A DNA stretch of 17,230 bases from JACQNR01 sp049515175 (GTDB taxonomy: Bacteria > Acidobacteriota > Terriglobia > UBA7540): positions 1 to 17,230 of the forward strand of contig JBEKUI010000119.1 of NCBI GenBank assembly GCA_049515175.1, read 5' to 3'. Positions 15,381 through 17,230 of this stretch are shown one piece after another. The position numbers and the translations under genes were made by a program. Within the stretch, counting starts at the first letter, position 1, and each line of letters starts with the position of its first letter. Under the pieces are notes generated by a model that was given only the letters and a program-made list of their open reading frames with translations, did not search any database and was not told the origin of the DNA.

Positions 15381-15556
15381 CAGCTGCCCCCTCCTTCGTC
15401 TTCCTCGCTACCGGAGGAGATCACTTCCAATTCCAGAGGGTTGGTGTTCACCACTTCGAGTTCCGCGCCGCACTCGGGGCAGTCCAGCCGCCGACCCTCT
15501 TCGACGTCCTCGGCATCCACATCGATCGCCGCTTCGCATTCTGGACAATTAGCCAT
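15377..15556 (-). CDS. LysW-like zinc-ribbon protein
   Basis: This 59-residue protein has two CPEC knuckles (C4/C7 and C26/C29) that should bind one zinc. They are followed by the acidic segment GAELEVVNTNPLELEV, very like LysW, the amino-group carrier protein used in lysine/arginine biosynthesis in Thermus and archaea. True LysW ends in E-D-W-G-E, whose terminal Glu carries the amino acid. Here the tail is E-E-D-E-G-G-G-S-W, with no terminal Glu, so carrier function is doubtful. The ATG at 15556 is chosen because it precedes the first CPEC; an upstream in-frame start at 15598 adds unconserved residues. The other LysW-pathway genes are not in the window. Confidence 0.75.
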   Translation of the reverse strand: MANCPECEAAIDVDAEDVEEGRRLDCPECGAELEVVNTNPLELEVISSGSEEDEGGGSW

Positions 15557-15597
15557 CCTCGACCCCCCCAACAACAACTCGAGCTTTGCCCTCACCA

Positions 15598-15626
15598 TCT
15601 CAATTCATTTCCCATCCCCCTGTCAA
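15598..15626 (-). promoter_or_regulatory. Possible promoter for the zinc-ribbon operon
   Basis: On the minus strand a perfect -35 hexamer TTGACA (15626-15621) is followed by a 17-base spacer and TTGAGA (15603-15598), a weak -10 match. This would start transcription about 35 bases before the LysW-like ATG at 15556. The rest of the 15557-15854 interval shows nothing I recognise, including no SAM riboswitch for the downstream PLP-enzyme gene. Confidence 0.35.
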
Positions 15627-15854
15627 GCGGCTCTTCGGGCGCGTGTGGCCGGCAAGCGAACCAGAATAGCCCTCGGCTCGATTCCCCCTCACGGGACCTT
15701 ACCCCCGGATCACATCTCCTTGGCCGGTCGAGGGGGAAGGCCATGATTGTCTCGCCGCAATCTCGTATGACTGGCTCTTTTCTCGGACGGAACCTCAGGC
15801 TACTCTTGCTGTTTGACAGGAACTTCCAACACTAGACAACCTCCGAGGTGTGCG

Positions 15855-17033
15855 ATGAAAGACCGACATCAGTTTGCGACGCTGGCAGTCCACGCGGGCG
15901 AAACTCCCTGCCCCGCCACGGGTGCGCTCGACACTCCCATTTACCAGTCCACCACGTTTGTCGCCGCCGACGCGGATGAGATGGCAGCGGTCTATGGGGA
16001 AGAGAAGTTCGGCTACATGTACACGCGTTACGGCAACCCGACTATTCGCGCCTTGGAGCAGAAAGTCGCCGCACTGGAACAGGGCGAGGCGGCGCTGGCG
16101 TTCGCGAGCGGCATGGCGGCCATCTCCTCCGCCATCCTCGGTTACGTCAAAGCGGGCGATCACGTGGTCGCGGCGCGGTCGCTTTACGGCGCGGCTTACA
16201 ACTTCCTCAACACCAAGCTGCCACGTATGGGCGCGGCGACGACCTTCGTCCCCTCGTCGCGCCTGGAGGATTTCGAGCGCGCCCTCCGGCCCAACACCCG
16301 CCTCATCTACTTCGAAACGCCCAGCAATCCCACGCTGGAGATTGTCGATATCGCGGCCCTGGCGGCCATGGCCATGGCGCGGGGAATTCCTACCGTGATC
16401 GATAACACCTTCGCTTCCCCGGCCTTGCAGCGGCCGCTGGCGCATGGCGTCACGGTTTCGGTGCACTCCGCCACAAAATACCTGTGCGGACACGGCGACG
16501 CGATGGGCGGAATGGTCGTCGGACCCAAGGATTACATCTCCTTTCTGATTCACGAAATCATCCGCGATTTCGGGGGCGTGATCAGCCCGTTCAACGCCTG
16601 GCTTATTCTGCGCGGCATCCGCACGCTGCATCTCCGCATGGCCGCGCACTGCGCGAATGCGGAGCGAATCGCCGAGTTTCTCAGCCGACACCCGCGCGTC
16701 GAGCATGTAAACTATCCTGGTTTGCCAAAGCATCCCGGGCACGAAACCGCCAAGCGGCAGATGACTGCCTTCGGCGCCATGATCAGCTTTGAAGTGAAGG
16801 GAGGTTATGACAGCGGCAAGAAAGTGATGGACCGGGTCACTCTCTTCGCTCGCGCCGCGAGCCTCGGGGACACGCGGTCGCTGATCGTGCATTCCGCCTC
16901 GACCAGCCACCGCGCCGTCCCACGTGACCAGCGTCTCGCCATCGGCATCACGGACGGCCTGGTGCGATTGTCGGTAGGCGTGGAAGCCGTCGAGGATTTG
17001 ATCGCCGACCTCGACCAAGCTCTCAGCTCTTAG
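15855..17033 (+). CDS. Cys/Met-metabolism PLP-dependent enzyme (trans-sulfuration family)
   Basis: This 392-residue member of the cystathionine gamma-synthase/methionine gamma-lyase/O-acetylhomoserine sulfhydrylase family is cytoplasmic. The Schiff-base lysine is K208 in SATKYLCGHGDAMGG. D183 in VIDNTFASP should pair with the pyridine nitrogen, and Y56/R58 in YTRYGNPT are the cofactor phosphate contacts from the neighbouring subunit. Y111 lies in LYGAAYNF. The cysteine following YG in bacterial methionine gamma-lyases is Ala here, which weakens that option. Gamma-synthase, gamma-lyase and sulfhydrylase activities cannot be separated by eye. GAGGTG (15845-15850) before the ATG at 15855 decides the start over an in-frame TTG at 15813. 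It is convergent with the Crp/Fnr-type gene. Confidence 0.9.
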   Translation: MKDRHQFATLAVHAGETPCPATGALDTPIYQSTTFVAADADEMAAVYGEEKFGYMYTRYGNPTIRALEQKVAALEQGEAALAFASGMAAISSAILGYVKAGDHVVAARSLYGAAYNFLNTKLPRMGAATTFVPSSRLEDFERALRPNTRLIYFETPSNPTLEIVDIAALAAMAMARGIPTVIDNTFASPALQRPLAHGVTVSVHSATKYLCGHGDAMGGMVVGPKDYISFLIHEIIRDFGGVISPFNAWLILRGIRTLHLRMAAHCANAERIAEFLSRHPRVEHVNYPGLPKHPGHETAKRQMTAFGAMISFEVKGGYDSGKKVMDRVTLFARAASLGDTRSLIVHSASTSHRAVPRDQRLAIGITDGLVRLSVGVEAVEDLIADLDQALSS

Positions 17034-17070
17034 TTTTCGAATTGCAGGAAGGCGGCCCTAAGGAATGGCC

Positions 17071-17230
17071 CTATTCACTGCGGTCGATTTCCGCGCGCAA
17101 TGCTTCGACATCAGGGATCACGAGGGTCTTGCCCTCCATCTTGATGAGGCCCTCGGCTTGTAGGCGGCTGAGGTTACGCGAGACGAGCTCGCGCACTGTG
17201 CCGATGTGGGAGGCGAGATCCTGATTGCTG
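17071..17230 (-). CDS. Crp/Fnr-family transcription regulator, C-terminal end only
   Basis: The last 52 codons of a minus-strand gene enter from the right edge and stop at 17073-17071. They encode a winged helix-turn-helix of the Crp type: NQDLASHIGTVRELVSRNL is the helix-turn-helix with the recognition helix, then SRLQAEGLIKMEG and a short wing (TLVIPD), ending in EALRAEIDRSE. The cNMP-binding-like sensor domain lies outside the window, so the signal (cAMP, oxygen, redox or other) is unknown. The 37-base gap to the convergent PLP-enzyme stop holds no clear terminator. Confidence 0.82.
   Translation of the reverse strand, partial: SNQDLASHIGTVRELVSRNLSRLQAEGLIKMEGKTLVIPDVEALRAEIDRSE

Noticed and set aside
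15813..15841. Plus-strand promoter with TTGACA just ahead of the PLP-enzyme gene
   Set aside because: The -35 is perfect, but there is no acceptable -10 at a usual spacing before the ribosome site and start codon.
15600..15854. SAM riboswitch upstream of the Cys/Met-metabolism enzyme
   Set aside because: I looked for the conserved SAM-I and SAM-II core sequences and pairing and did not see them.
15795..17018. A 407-codon open frame antisense to the PLP enzyme
   Set aside because: It covers the conserved enzyme gene almost exactly, and its composition is a mirror of that coding strand.

Overview
This is a GC-rich, densely coded bacterial chromosomal window, apart from a slightly AT-richer left end. 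The gene content fits a soil or sediment bacterium: secreted M28 (glutamate carboxypeptidase II-like) peptidase, Sec-type signal peptides on several unknown proteins, a LysW-like zinc ribbon, CarboxypepD_reg domain, purine genes next to tyrS, and DUF433/PIN-like and HicBA modules. My best guess is an Acidobacteriota relative. That is an inference from protein style, because no rRNA or tRNA is present to place it.

Layout. Positions 1-684 (minus strand) hold the 5' part of a proteasome-like Ntn-hydrolase gene that runs off the left edge. Positions 685-1650 contain no credible gene. They carry a hairpin, a REP-like palindromic doublet, three copies of a 13-bp direct repeat, and a good sigma70-type promoter just ahead of a membrane diguanylate cyclase (1651-2484). 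Convergent to that is a minus-strand pair of secreted proteins: a protein of unknown function (5573-4680), then an M28 metallopeptidase (body 4450-2495). The peptidase signal peptide lies in a different frame (4619 to about 4451), so the gene looks frameshifted and internally deleted. A divergent secreted HEAT-repeat protein (5738-7081) follows.

Positions 7148-7734 encode a DUF433/DUF5615-type toxin-antitoxin pair. From 7949 to 13423 runs a housekeeping array on the plus strand: purF, lepB (start abutting the purF stop), purM, purN, tyrS. It supplies steps 1, 3 and 5 of purine synthesis, the signal peptidase that would process the secreted proteins nearby, and tyrosyl-tRNA synthetase. A hicB-hicA pair (13481-13944) and a YegS/BmrU-type lipid kinase (14018-14893) come next.

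On the minus strand, a LysW-like zinc-ribbon protein (15556-15377) overlaps the start of a small secreted CarboxypepD_reg-domain protein (15380-14958). The window ends with a PLP-dependent Cys/Met-metabolism enzyme (15855-17033) convergent with the 3' end of a Crp/Fnr-type regulator that leaves the right edge.

The items most worth a second look are the Ntn hydrolase with a predicted N-terminal serine, the unexplained triple 13-mer beside it, the broken peptidase N-terminus, the LysW-like protein lacking the terminal glutamate, and the two toxin-antitoxin modules bracketing the purine/tyrS block. I did not find a complete new multi-gene system.
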